Notes: generated by a model not told the origin, from the sequence alone. DNA of 64,000 nucleotides from Amycolatopsis sp. WAC 01376 (GCF_003947415.1 NZ_QHKL01000001.1:558001-622000), one strand, 5' to 3'. Shown: positions 1 to 10,271, counted from the stretch's first letter. Made by a program: numbers and translations.

Positions 1-589
1 ACGACTCGGTGTCGAAGTTCGCGTCGGTGACCGGATAGAAGAGCACCTGCTGGCGGAAGGTGACGTCGCCGCGCTGCTTCGCCATGAGGGTGAGCGCGGC
101 GGTCATGTTGCCGCCGACGGAGTCACCGGCGATCGCGATCCGCGTGTTGTCGAGGCCGTTCTCGGCGCCGTGCTCGGCGACCCACTTGGCCACGGCGTAG
201 TTCTGCTCGATGGCGACCGGGTAACGCGCCTCCGGCGAGCGGTCGTACTCGGGGAAGACGACGGCCGCGCCCGCGCCGACGGCGAGCTCGCGGACCAGGC
301 GCTCGTGGGTGTGGAAGTTGCCGAAGACCCAGCCTGCGCCGTGGATGTAGACGATCACGGGCAGCGGACCGGTGACGCCCTCGGGGCGGACGATGCGGAC
401 CTCGACGCCGTCGACGTGCGTGGTTTCGACGTCCGCGGCGGGCAGCTCGACGTCACCGCCCTGCACCTCGTCGACGGCCTTGCGGCCCTCTTCCGGCGGC
501 AACTGGAAGAGGAAGGGCGGGTTGGCGGTGGCCTCGACGAAGGCCTGCGCGGCGGGTTCGAGGGCCAGGTTGTGCGGGTTGGCGGTCAT
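1..589 (-). CDS. alpha/beta hydrolase (HSL-type esterase), C-terminus outside window
   Basis: Reads right to left and runs off the left edge, so about 196 N-terminal residues are visible. The oxyanion-hole motif HGAGW lies near residue 83 and the nucleophile elbow GDSVGG puts the catalytic Ser near residue 157. This is the hormone-sensitive-lipase-like esterase family; the catalytic Asp and His must lie beyond the edge. The start is ATG at 589, with AGGAGG 5-6 nt upstream on the minus strand. It is divergent from an OhrR-like MarR regulator, with a 14-bp palindrome between them, so that regulator probably controls it. The substrate cannot be told from the sequence; a carboxylic ester is likely. 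Confidence 0.88.
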   Translation of the reverse strand, partial: MTANPHNLALEPAAQAFVEATANPPFLFQLPPEEGRKAVDEVQGGDVELPAADVETTHVDGVEVRIVRPEGVTGPLPVIVYIHGAGWVFGNFHTHERLVRELAVGAGAAVVFPEYDRSPEARYPVAIEQNYAVAKWVAEHGAENGLDNTRIAIAGDSVGGNMTAALTLMAKQRGDVTFRQQVLFYPVTDANFDTES

Positions 590-638
590 TTCTGCCTCCT
601 GGGAGCGAAGTCGATGAGTTGAAGGTAGCCCTCAATTC

Positions 639-652
639 AGTTGTGCACAACT
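639..652. promoter_or_regulatory. perfect 14-bp palindrome, candidate OhrR/MarR operator
   Basis: AGTTGTGCACAACT is a perfect inverted repeat in AT-richer DNA between the divergent hydrolase and OhrR-like genes. Known OhrR operators are AT-rich palindromes placed at ohrR promoters. Assignment to the adjacent regulator is inferred from position. Confidence 0.55.
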
Positions 653-731
653 TAAATGTGCCCAAGGAGATTTAGGCCACTCAAGTGGCGGGCTGAGGCA
701 TGATCGACGCACCATGGGACGAGGAGGACCG

Positions 732-1199
732 ATGCCAACGGACAACACAGGCTCGCTGTGCCTGGACGATCAGCTGTGCTTCGGGCTCTACGCGGCATCG
801 CGCGCCGTGACCGCGCTTTATCGCGTGGTGCTCGAAGACCTTGGCCTGACCTACCCGCAATACCTGGTGATGCTCGCGCTCTGGGAGGAGGACGAGCGGC
901 TGGTCAAGGAACTCGGCATCGTGCTGAACCTGGACTCCGGCACGCTGTCGCCCCTGCTCAAACGGCTGGAGAAGACCGGACTGGTCCGGCGTGACCGGCA
1001 GGCCGACGACGAACGGTCCGTTCGCGTCAGCCTGACCGAGGACGGCACCCGGCTCCGGGAGCGCGCGACCGGCATCCCGAAGATCATCGGCGACGCGATG
1101 GGCCTCGACGCGGCCGGTCTCGCCCGCACCCGCGCGGAACTCGATCGCTTGACAGAATCCGTGAACGCCTACCGCGAGGCCTACGTCCCGGCCGGTTAG
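732..1199 (+). CDS. MarR-family regulator, OhrR-like (organic peroxide sensor)
   Basis: A 155-residue winged-helix MarR protein. Near the N-terminus it has LDDQLCFGLY, the signature around the reactive Cys of OhrR (here Cys16), which is oxidised by organic hydroperoxides and releases DNA. The wing region DRQADDERSVRVSLT is typical of MarR. I chose ATG 732 over the upstream in-frame ATG 714 because GAGGAGG at 721-727 sits at good spacing. It is divergent from an alpha/beta hydrolase, not from a visible ohr gene, so its target may be the hydrolase. A second Cys (Cys10) lies close by, but no C-terminal resolving Cys is seen, which suggests the one-Cys type. Confidence 0.85.
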   Translation: MPTDNTGSLCLDDQLCFGLYAASRAVTALYRVVLEDLGLTYPQYLVMLALWEEDERLVKELGIVLNLDSGTLSPLLKRLEKTGLVRRDRQADDERSVRVSLTEDGTRLRERATGIPKIIGDAMGLDAAGLARTRAELDRLTESVNAYREAYVPAG

Positions 1200-1232
1200 C
1201 ATGGGATTTCCGGCGCGGACAAAGGGATGACG

Positions 1233-2075
1233 ATGATCGATCACGACGCGGCGCTCAAGGCCGTCGAGAACAGCTTGGACCGGCCGTCCGCGGCCCGCGT
1301 CTACGACTACTTCATCGGCGGCGACACGCACTACGCCATCGACCGCAATTTCGCCGAGAAGGTGCGCGAGCGCCTGCCGCTCATGGGCGACTACTGCAAG
1401 ACCAGCAGGCAGTTCCTCGGCCGGGCCGTGCGGCACTGCGCCGGACTGGGCATCCGTCAGTTCGTCGACATCGGCTCCGGCCTGCCGACGGCCGGCAATG
1501 TGCACGAGGTCGCCGACGAGGCGCGGCCGCAGGAGGACACGCACGTCCTCTACATCGACAACGAGCCGATCGCCCTCGCGCATTCGACGCTGCTGCTCGC
1601 CGACACCGCCGACCCGGACCGGCACCACGCGATCGCCGCGGACCTGTTCGACCCCGAGGGCCTGTGGGAACGGGTGATGGACTCCGGCATCATCGACGTC
1701 CGGGAGCCCGTCGCGCTGGTGATCAACGCGGTCATGCACTTCATCAAGGACGAACAGGATCCGGACGCGCTGCTGGACTTCTACCGCGACCGGCTCGCGC
1801 CGGGTTCGCTGCTGGTGCTCTCGCAGATGACCAACGAGAACCCGGCCAACGACGAGGAACGACAGGCGCTGCTCGACATCCTCGAGTACTACGAGACCAC
1901 CACGAACCCCGGTTTCCTGCGCACCATGGACGAGTTCCGGCGGTTCTTCGGCGGCTGGCCGCTGCTGGAACCGGGACTGGTCTACGCGCCGGCGTGGCAC
2001 CCGGACGAGAAGACGATCTTCGCCGCGACGCCTTCGGAGTCGCGCGTCATCGGCGGTATCGCCCGCAAGCCGTAG
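1233..2075 (+). CDS. SAM-dependent methyltransferase, family 19 (DUF574)
   Basis: About 280 residues, typical for Methyltransf_19, a family greatly expanded in Streptomyces and Amycolatopsis. The N-terminal PSAARVYDYFIGG block is diagnostic, and QFVDIGSGLPT near residue 75 is the SAM-binding motif I. The start is set at ATG 1233, which has AAAGGG at proper distance; the ATG at 1227 has no room for a ribosome site. It follows the OhrR-like gene by 33 bp and ends at a strong hairpin. Substrates of this family are largely unknown and none can be assigned here. Confidence 0.88.
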   Translation: MIDHDAALKAVENSLDRPSAARVYDYFIGGDTHYAIDRNFAEKVRERLPLMGDYCKTSRQFLGRAVRHCAGLGIRQFVDIGSGLPTAGNVHEVADEARPQEDTHVLYIDNEPIALAHSTLLLADTADPDRHHAIAADLFDPEGLWERVMDSGIIDVREPVALVINAVMHFIKDEQDPDALLDFYRDRLAPGSLLVLSQMTNENPANDEERQALLDILEYYETTTNPGFLRTMDEFRRFFGGWPLLEPGLVYAPAWHPDEKTIFAATPSESRVIGGIARKP

Positions 2076-2083
2076 CTTTTTCC

Positions 2084-2134
2084 GCGTGAAGGCCCCCTTC
2101 CCTTTGCTCAGCCGAGGGATGGGGGCCTTCACGC
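2084..2134. terminator. long hairpin, dispersed-repeat type terminator
   Basis: Arms 2084-2097 and 2121-2134 pair perfectly over 14 bp (GCGTGAAGGCCCCC and its complement), with a further imperfect inner stem around GCTCAGCCGAG. No T-run follows. The same GTGAAGGCCCCCTTCCCT text with GCTCAGCCGAG recurs at 17855-17903, so it belongs to a dispersed family. Confidence 0.7.
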
Positions 2135-2153
2135 GCTTGTGACCCACGTCGCC

Positions 2154-2190
2154 TTGCAGTGCAACTAGGTGCATATGAAACTAGGTGCAT
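2154..2190 (+). promoter_or_regulatory. candidate PadR operator: palindrome plus direct repeat over the start codon
   Basis: TTGCAGTGCAA (2154-2164) is an 11-bp palindrome. It overlaps the first copy of a 12-bp direct repeat AACTAGGTGCAT at 2163-2174; the second copy at 2179-2190 runs into the PadR start codon at 2189. This arrangement suits autorepression. It is a sequence observation with no proven binding. Confidence 0.4.
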
Positions 2191-2725
2191 GGCATTGGAG
2201 CACGCGATCCTCGTTTCGCTGTCCGAGCGGTCCGGCTCGGGCTACGAGCTGACGCGTCGCTTCGAGAAGTCCATCGGACTGTGGTGGAACGCCACCCACC
2301 AGCAGATCTACCGCGTCCTCAAGCGAATGGAGGAGGCGGGCTGGGTCGCCGTCGACCAGGTCGCGCAGTCCGGGAAACCCGACAAGAAGGTCTACACCGT
2401 CGGCGACGCGGGGCGGGCCGAACTGGCCCGCTGGCTCGCCGAACCCGATCCGTCGGCCACCGCCAGGGAACTCGCCGTGAAGATCCGCGGCGCGACACTC
2501 GGCGACCCGGTCGCCGTCGCCGCCGAGGTCACCCGGCATCGCGACGCGCACGCGGCACGGCTCGACGCGTACCTGCTGATCGAGAAGCACGACTTCCCCG
2601 ACCCCAGCGTCCTCAGTGGACAGTCGTTGCACCAGTTCCTCGTGCTGCGCGGAGGAATCCGAACCGAACAGGGCCATGTCGAATGGCTCGAAGAAGTCCT
2701 CCGGGCATTCCACCACGATGCGTAA
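2189..2725 (+). CDS. PadR-family transcriptional regulator
   Basis: A 178-residue protein with the PadR N-terminal winged helix (MALEHAILVSLSERSGSGYEL) and a C-terminal helical dimerisation domain, as in Vir/AphA-type PadR proteins. The start is ATG 2189 because the PadR fold begins there; the upstream ATG at 2177 is in another frame and the in-frame reading from 2159 would add unrelated residues. Only 9 bp separate it from the flavin oxidoreductase gene downstream, so the two are probably one operon and PadR likely senses a ligand related to that enzyme's substrate. The ligand is unknown. Confidence 0.88.
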   Translation: MALEHAILVSLSERSGSGYELTRRFEKSIGLWWNATHQQIYRVLKRMEEAGWVAVDQVAQSGKPDKKVYTVGDAGRAELARWLAEPDPSATARELAVKIRGATLGDPVAVAAEVTRHRDAHAARLDAYLLIEKHDFPDPSVLSGQSLHQFLVLRGGIRTEQGHVEWLEEVLRAFHHDA

Positions 2726-4747
<2,022 letters not shown>

Positions 4748-4780
4748 CGAGTGGCCTCGTAGATGGCAGGATGAACCCTT

Positions 4781-5749
4781 GTGCGGGACGTATGCGTGAT
4801 CGGGCTCGGGTTGATCGGTGGTTCGCTGCTGCGCGCGGCGCATTCGATCGGCCGTACCACGTTCGGGGCGACGACCTCCGAAGCTGACGCGGACGCCGCC
4901 AGCAGAGCGGGTTTCGACGTGACGACGCAGGTCGAAGCGGCGCTGAGCAAGGCGGCGGAGCGGGACGCGATGATCGTGCTCGCGGTGCCGCTGCCCGCCG
5001 TCGAAGAGGTGCTCCGGACCGTTTCGCGGGTCGCCGGGCACTGCGTGCTCACCGACGTGACCAGCGTGAAGGGCCCGGTGCTCGACTCGGTCCGCCGCCG
5101 CGCGCCGTACGCGAAGTTCGTCGGCGGGCATCCGATGGCCGGGACGGCGAACTCCGGCTGGAAGGCGAGCGATCCGGCGCTGTTCGATGGTGCCGCGTGG
5201 GTGCTGGGCGTCGAGCACGACACCGACCTGACGGCGTGGGCGGAGGTCGCCCGGCTGGTGCTGGACCTCGGCGCGCACGTCGTGCCGCTGCCCGCGGACT
5301 CGCACGACGAGACGGTCGCGCGGATCTCGCATCTGCCGCATATCTTCGCGGCCATCCTGGCCACGATCGGCGCGCAGGGCGGTCCGCTGGCGATGGCGCT
5401 GGCCGCCGGGTCCTACACGGACGGCACACGCGTGGCCGGTTCGAGTCCGGCGCTGGTGCGGGCGATGACCGAGGGCAACCGGGACGCGCTGCTGCCGATC
5501 GTCGACGAGGCGCTCGGACGGCTCGGTGCGGCGCGGGGTTCGCTGGCTTCGACCGGCGGCCTCGCGGTGACGGTCAACGCGGGCAACGAAGGGGCGCAAG
5601 CGTTCGCGGCCGCCAAGGACGCGGAGCGCGCGGGGGTGCGCGTCAGCCTGACCGCCCCGGACGCGCGCGACGGCCTGATCGCGCTCGGCGAGCGCGGCGG
5701 CCGGATCACCGCGATCGACGGCGACACCGCGATCGGCGACGTCTCCTGA
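4781..5749 (+). CDS. tyrA: prephenate dehydrogenase (tyrosine biosynthesis)
   Basis: 322 residues, starting with the NAD-binding motif GLGLIGGS. The substrate-binding block HPMAGTANSGW near residue 115 and HLPHIFAA near 187 are typical of prephenate/arogenate dehydrogenases. It oxidatively decarboxylates prephenate to 4-hydroxyphenylpyruvate in the cytoplasm. The C-terminal 60 residues are less conserved and do not read as a clear ACT domain. The GTG start at 4781 directly precedes the Rossmann strand. A HisC/Pat-type aminotransferase that could finish tyrosine synthesis lies far away at 48140. Confidence 0.88.
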   Translation: MRDVCVIGLGLIGGSLLRAAHSIGRTTFGATTSEADADAASRAGFDVTTQVEAALSKAAERDAMIVLAVPLPAVEEVLRTVSRVAGHCVLTDVTSVKGPVLDSVRRRAPYAKFVGGHPMAGTANSGWKASDPALFDGAAWVLGVEHDTDLTAWAEVARLVLDLGAHVVPLPADSHDETVARISHLPHIFAAILATIGAQGGPLAMALAAGSYTDGTRVAGSSPALVRAMTEGNRDALLPIVDEALGRLGAARGSLASTGGLAVTVNAGNEGAQAFAAAKDAERAGVRVSLTAPDARDGLIALGERGGRITAIDGDTAIGDVS

Positions 5750-5753
5750 CGCG

Positions 5754-5809
5754 TTTCGTCCTCTGAATGCGGTAGTTGCGCGTGCAAGAACCGCATTCAG
5801 AGGACGAAA
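5754..5809. terminator. 20-bp-arm inverted repeat downstream of tyrA
   Basis: Arms 5754-5773 and 5790-5809 are perfect complements (TTTCGTCCTCTGAATGCGGT reading in) with a 16-nt loop. The hairpin lies between convergent genes tyrA and the small MT0933-type gene, so it can end transcription from both sides. It resembles other long intergenic palindromes in this window in architecture, though not in sequence. Confidence 0.7.
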
Positions 5810-5818
5810 TGCCGGGGG

Positions 5819-6055
5819 TTACTGGCCCTGCGGCGGCTGCGGCCGGCCCTGCTGGGGCGGGTTGTCCGGGGTGTCGTCGAACTTGTTGATGAAGCCCTTC
5901 GCCTTGTCCACACCGGAGTCGATCTGCGAGTCGTGGCCGGAGAACTTCGACTTGGCGAAGTCCGCCGCCTTGTCCAGGCCGCCCTCGATCTTGTCGTTGT
6001 GCTCACGGAGAGCGTCGGTGGCCTTGTTCTTCAATTCATCGAAGTTGATGCCCAT
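5819..6055 (-). CDS. small MT0933-type antitoxin-family protein
   Basis: 78 residues with repeated KIDSGVDKA/KIEGGLDKAADFAKSKF blocks, the hallmark of the MT0933_antitox family (Rv0909-like), followed by a Pro/Gln-rich tail. The mycobacterial relative is paired with a toxin gene. No toxin partner is next to this copy, and solitary copies are common in actinobacteria, so an antitoxin role is not supported by context. The residues favour charged amphipathic helices. GAGG lies just upstream of the ATG. Confidence 0.72.
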   Translation of the reverse strand: MGINFDELKNKATDALREHNDKIEGGLDKAADFAKSKFSGHDSQIDSGVDKAKGFINKFDDTPDNPPQQGRPQPPQGQ

Positions 6056-6116
6056 GGCCTCATCGTCACACAGGTACCGGCGAACCCGCCCCGGCGATCA
6101 CCCGTCACGGGGACGC

Positions 6117-7049
6117 TCAGAACGGCCGGTCGCCCACGATGGCGACGCGTTCGACCACCCGCGAGTGCGGGTGGTAGTCGTTGAGGGCGTAATGCTGTGT
6201 GGCGCGGTTGTCCCAGAAGGCCACCGAACCGGGCCGCCAGGCGAAGCGCACCTGGAACTCCGGGGTGTGCGCGCGGCTGAACAGGTACCGCAGGAGCCGG
6301 TCGCTCTCGTCGCGGTCGATACCGACGATGTGGGTCGTGAAGGCCTGGTTGACGAAGAGGGTGCGCCGCCCGGTCTCCGGATGGGTGCGGACGACCGGAT
6401 GCTCGACCGGCGGGAAGGCGTCTTGGTGACGTAGCAACACTTCCGGGTCGGAAAAGCGGTCGAAGCCGGGGATGTAGTCGTGCACCGCGGTCAACCCGTC
6501 GATGCGTTCACGGATCTCTTCCGGCAGGTTGTCGTAGGCGGCGGCCATGTCGGCCCACATCGTGTCGCCGCCGACCGGCGGGACCTCGATCAGCCGCAGG
6601 ACCGAACCGAGCGCCGGCGCGGGCCGGAACGTGACGTCCACGTGCCAGATGTTCTCGAACGCGGGCATGCTCGCCGACCGGGCGAACCGGGTGGTGTCCT
6701 CGGTCTCGCCCTTCGGGATGAACGGGTTCGTCTCCAGTTCACCCCAGTTGGCGGCGAACGCGCGCTGATGCGCCGAAGTGATGTCCTGATCGCGGAAGAA
6801 CAGCACCTTCCACTCCAGCAGCGCGCGGTTCAGCTCCGCGTGGAGAGCGGGCGTCAGTGGCCGGGCGAGGTCGACGCCGCCGATCTCGGCACCGATCAGC
6901 CGTCCCAGCGGTCGCAGTGCGAAAAGTTCGTACGGGCGTTCTTCGACGCCCTCCGGCAGGCGCCGCAGCAGGCGCGGCCCTTCGAGGATCCCGCCGTCGG
7001 GGACGGTCGCGGGGCGGAGACGGACACGGTCGGGCAGTGCGATGGACAT
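6117..7049 (-). CDS. TauD/TfdA-family Fe(II)/2-oxoglutarate dioxygenase
   Basis: 310 residues. The iron-binding HxD (WHVDVTF, near residue 148) and the distal His in NRATQHYALNDYHPHSR near 290, with the 2-oxoglutarate-binding Arg, are all present. TauD releases sulfite from taurine; relatives act on alkylsulfates or 2,4-D. The N-terminal 40 residues extend beyond the usual core. GGGAG precedes ATG 7049 by a few bases. No sulfonate transporter is adjacent, so the substrate is open. The 200 bp upstream hold no recognisable gene. Confidence 0.87.
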   Translation of the reverse strand: MSIALPDRVRLRPATVPDGGILEGPRLLRRLPEGVEERPYELFALRPLGRLIGAEIGGVDLARPLTPALHAELNRALLEWKVLFFRDQDITSAHQRAFAANWGELETNPFIPKGETEDTTRFARSASMPAFENIWHVDVTFRPAPALGSVLRLIEVPPVGGDTMWADMAAAYDNLPEEIRERIDGLTAVHDYIPGFDRFSDPEVLLRHQDAFPPVEHPVVRTHPETGRRTLFVNQAFTTHIVGIDRDESDRLLRYLFSRAHTPEFQVRFAWRPGSVAFWDNRATQHYALNDYHPHSRVVERVAIVGDRPF

Positions 7050-7251
7050 ACTTGCTCCCTGGATTCACCGTCGGATGACTTGGCGAGTTGAGGAGCTAGG
7101 CGGGCGGAGAACCCAACCGTCCACGACGCAGGAGCAATGCGGCAACGCCTTCGCCGGCCGAACGTGTCGGCGCGGACTCCCAGGGGACGGACACGGGGCC
7201 ATCGTGGGCGCTTTTTGGCGTGCGGTCAACACCGTCCACGAAACGGGAAGA

Positions 7252-7590
7252 TCATCGCCTCCGCTCGGAGGGGTAACTACCCGACCAAGTGTTCCGTTCC
7301 TCGCGCGGCCGCAGCGCCTCGGCCAGCACCCATTGCGAATGCGTCGTACCGCCCCGGCCGACCGGACCCAGCTGGAAGGTGACCCAGCCGACCCAGTGCG
7401 CCGTCGTCGTCGCCCGCCACATCCCCAGCAGCCCGGGGACCGTGGCGGTCAGGTCCAGGCCGTCGGGCAGGCGGGTCTTCGCCGCGCCGACCGGGTACAC
7501 CAGCTTGAGATCGACCCAAACGGGCTGGTTGGGCCGGACCATGTGCAGGTGACGCGGCCCCGGCGGCAGCGTGTCACCAGTGTCGAGCAT
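7252..7590 (-). CDS. hypothetical protein under a LexA-type SOS box
   Basis: 112 residues; I do not recognise the family. It has beta-rich stretches (VWVDLKLVYPV, AHWVGWVTFQLG) and an Arg-rich C-terminus. Codon use matches the genome and the reading frame is open in GC-rich DNA. A CATAAT -10 box ends 6 nt before ATG 7590, implying a leaderless mRNA, and a perfect SOS box sits where the -35 would be. That makes DNA-damage induction likely. It is divergent from a TmrB-like gene. The existence of the gene rests on promoter and frame quality; its function is unknown. Confidence 0.62.
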   Translation of the reverse strand: MLDTGDTLPPGPRHLHMVRPNQPVWVDLKLVYPVGAAKTRLPDGLDLTATVPGLLGMWRATTTAHWVGWVTFQLGPVGRGGTTHSQWVLAEALRPREERNTWSGSYPSERRR

Positions 7591-7596
7591 GCGTCG

Positions 7597-7627
7597 ATTA
7601 TGCGTGAAAACTCGAACATTAGTTCGA
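7597..7627 (-). promoter_or_regulatory. SOS (LexA) box overlapping a leaderless promoter
   Basis: TCGAAC-ATTA-GTTCGA at 7612-7627 matches exactly the mycobacterial/Gram-positive LexA box TCGAAC-N4-GTTCGA. On the minus strand a CATAAT -10 element (7602-7597) follows, 6 nt before the ATG at 7590. LexA bound here would cover the -35 region. Confidence 0.75.
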
Positions 7628-7679
7628 GACGATGCTCACCCTCCCCCATCCGGGTGGTTGCGTCGCTAGGGTCGGCGCC

Positions 7680-8303
7680 ATGCTCGTCTGGATCAACGGC
7701 CCGTTCGGCGGCGGCAAGACGCAGACCGCGCACGAACTGCACCGGCGCTTGCCCGGCAGTGTCCTGTCCGATCCCGAGATCGCGGGTTTCGGCCTGCATC
7801 GGATGATGCCGCCGCGGCTGCGTACCGACTTCCAGGACCTGTCCGCGTGGCGTCAGGGCGTTTTCGAGGTACTCGACCTGGTACTCCGCGAGCAGGAAGG
7901 ACCGGTGGTCGTGCCGATGACGCTGGTGGAGCCGCGGTACTTCGAGGAGATCATCGGCGGGTTGCGGGAGCGCGGGCACGACGTCCGGCACTTCGCGCTG
8001 CTGGCCCGGCGCGAGACCGTGCTGCGACGGCTGAGCGAACGCGGCATCGTGCACTCCGTGCGGCGGAAGGGCGTCCCGCCGAAACGCGAGAGCTTCGCGG
8101 TGTCGAAGCTCGACCTCTGCTTGGACCGGCTGAGCGGCGTCGAGTTCGGCGAACACATCCCTACGGACACGCTCACCGTCGCGCAGGTCGCCGATCGGGT
8201 CGCCGCGTCGGCCGGGCTGACGCTCGCGCCGAACACGGACACCGCGCTGCGGGGCTTCGTCCGTCGCAAGTGGACGAGTGTCAAGCACATCCGGTTCGGC
8301 TGA
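7680..8303 (+). CDS. TmrB-like P-loop protein (tunicamycin-resistance family)
   Basis: 207 residues with Walker A GPFGGGKT at residues 7-14 and blocks that recall Bacillus TmrB: KTQTAHELHRRLPG, VVVPMTLVEP, and LGRF/TSVKHIR-like ends. TmrB is a membrane-associated ATP-binding protein giving tunicamycin resistance; actinobacterial homologues are often annotated only as AAA or kinase proteins. ATG 7680 begins the fold, and a TAGGGT -10 at 7667-7672 leaves 7 nt, suggesting a leaderless mRNA. The stop is 3 bp from the stop of the convergent FUSC gene. Resistance is a family inference. Confidence 0.75.
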   Translation: MLVWINGPFGGGKTQTAHELHRRLPGSVLSDPEIAGFGLHRMMPPRLRTDFQDLSAWRQGVFEVLDLVLREQEGPVVVPMTLVEPRYFEEIIGGLRERGHDVRHFALLARRETVLRRLSERGIVHSVRRKGVPPKRESFAVSKLDLCLDRLSGVEFGEHIPTDTLTVAQVADRVAASAGLTLAPNTDTALRGFVRRKWTSVKHIRFG

Positions 8304-8306
8304 CGC

Positions 8307-10271
8307 TCAGGCGCGGCGGTGGTACGGCAGGAATCGCCGGACCAGTCGCAGCGGCGCGCGTTCGACGAGGTCGGGGCCGCGCACGGCGTCGAAGGCCGCG
8401 CCGATCTGGTCGACGACGCCGGACAACTGCTCGCTTTCGGGCATCGGCATCTCCGCCGGGTCCCGTTCCTCGCGGACGGCGGCCGCGAGTTCGGTGAGGG
8501 CGGCCGTCAGGAGGGCGATGTCGGCGTCGGCCGGGGCGGGGGCGCCGCGGCCGAGGGTGACGCCGACCTCGGTGACGGCGTCCGCGACACGTTCGAGTCC
8601 GGCGATCACCGGCCACCAGGCGACGGCCTGCCGTCCGGCGGCGGAGGGTTCGACGACGACCTGCTGGAACGCGGTCCGCAGGTCGGCCAGCGCGCGGTAG
8701 GCGCGGCGGCGGGCGCGTGAGCGTTCCAATCGCGCTTCGCCCGACGGCGCGAGCACGAGGCCCTTGTCGACGTATTTCACCAGGCAGTCGAGGCTGTCGG
8801 CGAGCCGTCCGCCGACCTGCGGCCGTCGGCTGCCCGGCCAGAGCAGGTAGCCGAAGAGCAGGACGATCGCGCAGCCGAGCACGGTGTCGACGAGCCGCGC
8901 GAGCACGACGTCCCAGCTTCCGGTGCTGGCGAGGTCCATCTGCAGGATGATCAGCGGCGTCACGAAGGCGCTGAGGATGCCGTAGTTGCGGACCTTGCCG
9001 ACCGCGACGCCACCCGCGAACACGGCGATCAGCAGGACCAGCAGAAAGCCTTCGCCGCCCGCGGCGAGCACGGCCGCGCCGATGCCGACGCCGATCACCG
9101 TGCCGATGCCGCGCAGCACGGCGCGGCCGAAGACCGAGCCGAAGTCCGGTTTGAGGACGATGCCGACGGTGAGCGTGATCCAGTAGGAGCGTTCGAACGG
9201 GACGAGCAGCGCGACGACTTCGGCGATCGCGACGCACAACGTGAGGCGCAGCGCGGCGAACCAGGTGAGCGGACCGGAGACGAGCGAACCCGCCCAGCCG
9301 CGGAGGCGCTTGTGCCACGGCTGGACCTCGCGCCGTTTCCGGTTGTCGCCCTTGCCTATCCGGGCGAGTCCGGCGTAGAGCGCGGCGAGGACCGGGTCTG
9401 TGTCTTCTGGCGCTTCGGGAGGCTCCGGCAGTTCCTGGTTCGCGAGCACGGCGGCCGAGGTCGCGATGAAGTGGTCGATCACGTCTTCCGGGGCGCGGCG
9501 GCCGGCGTTGACCATCGCGACCGACGCCTCGACGGCCGGGGTGCTGGCCGAGAGCAGGTTGAGCAGCTGGCGGTAGGTGGCGTCGCGACCGGAGAGCCAG
9601 GATCGCGCGGTGAGAAGCCGGTCGTACGCGGTGTTCATCGCGGTCGTGAGCTGGTGGCGCGCGACGCGGGAAGTGGCTTCGTCGGTCGCGGACAGCATCG
9701 CGGCGAGTTCGACGTAGACGTGCGCGACGGCGCCGCGTTCGGGGCTGGTGGCGCGGAAGGTCCAGGTGGCGAGCGCGATCAGCAGGCTCCAGGCGGCGCC
9801 GGCGCAGAAGTAGCCGAGGAGGATTTCGACGCGCAGGCCGGTGACGTGCTGGCCGGTGCCGAGCACGCAGAAGACGAACATCTGCAATCCGGCGACCGAC
9901 GCGTTGCTGCCCGCCGCGCTGATCAGCGCGGACACCGCCGCGACCCCGACGACGACCGGGATGGAAGCGGCCGGGATGCCGCCGGTGATCAGCCCGGCGA
10001 AGTAGCCGAGTGCGGCGGCCGCGGTGGCGCCGCCGAGCCGACGGGCGCGGTAGCGGTACGGGCCGGCGGATTCGGAGAGGACGGTGGGCAGGGCGCCGGT
10101 GGAGATGAGCGCGCCGACGCCGATGTCGCCGAGTGCGTAGCCGACGGCGAGCGGTACGGCGAGGGCGAGGACGGCGCGGGCGACCATGTTCCACGGAATG
10201 GGAACCGGCGTGCTGCGGAGCAGCTGCACCAGCCAATGCGGTGCGGCGATCTCGCGGCGCGACGTGCTCAC
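8307..10271 (-). CDS. FUSC-family membrane transporter (aromatic acid/fusaric acid efflux type)
   Basis: 654 residues with two membrane halves of five to six helices each (about residues 30-165 and 335-475), each followed by a cytosolic helical region. This is the duplicated plan of FUSC/YccS/AaeB-type proteins. The second half carries SYWITLTVGIVLKPDFG, the conserved FUSC_2 block. The family is linked to efflux of aromatic acids and fusaric acid. GTG 10271 starts the frame. The gene is divergent from the SRPBCC gene and ends tail to tail with the TmrB-like gene. Confidence 0.85.
   Translation of the reverse strand: MSTSRREIAAPHWLVQLLRSTPVPIPWNMVARAVLALAVPLAVGYALGDIGVGALISTGALPTVLSESAGPYRYRARRLGGATAAAALGYFAGLITGGIPAASIPVVVGVAAVSALISAAGSNASVAGLQMFVFCVLGTGQHVTGLRVEILLGYFCAGAAWSLLIALATWTFRATSPERGAVAHVYVELAAMLSATDEATSRVARHQLTTAMNTAYDRLLTARSWLSGRDATYRQLLNLLSASTPAVEASVAMVNAGRRAPEDVIDHFIATSAAVLANQELPEPPEAPEDTDPVLAALYAGLARIGKGDNRKRREVQPWHKRLRGWAGSLVSGPLTWFAALRLTLCVAIAEVVALLVPFERSYWITLTVGIVLKPDFGSVFGRAVLRGIGTVIGVGIGAAVLAAGGEGFLLVLLIAVFAGGVAVGKVRNYGILSAFVTPLIILQMDLASTGSWDVVLARLVDTVLGCAIVLLFGYLLWPGSRRPQVGGRLADSLDCLVKYVDKGLVLAPSGEARLERSRARRRAYRALADLRTAFQQVVVEPSAAGRQAVAWWPVIAGLERVADAVTEVGVTLGRGAPAPADADIALLTAALTELAAAVREERDPAEMPMPESEQLSGVVDQIGAAFDAVRGPDLVERAPLRLVRRFLPYHRRA

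Noticed and set aside
5819-6055. Toxin-antitoxin pair
   Set aside because: The MT0933-type protein has no toxin-like neighbour.
7050-7251. Cys-containing leader peptide upstream of the TauD-type gene
   Set aside because: A 34-codon frame exists on the minus strand near 7200, but it has no ribosome site and the Cys positions fit no known leader.
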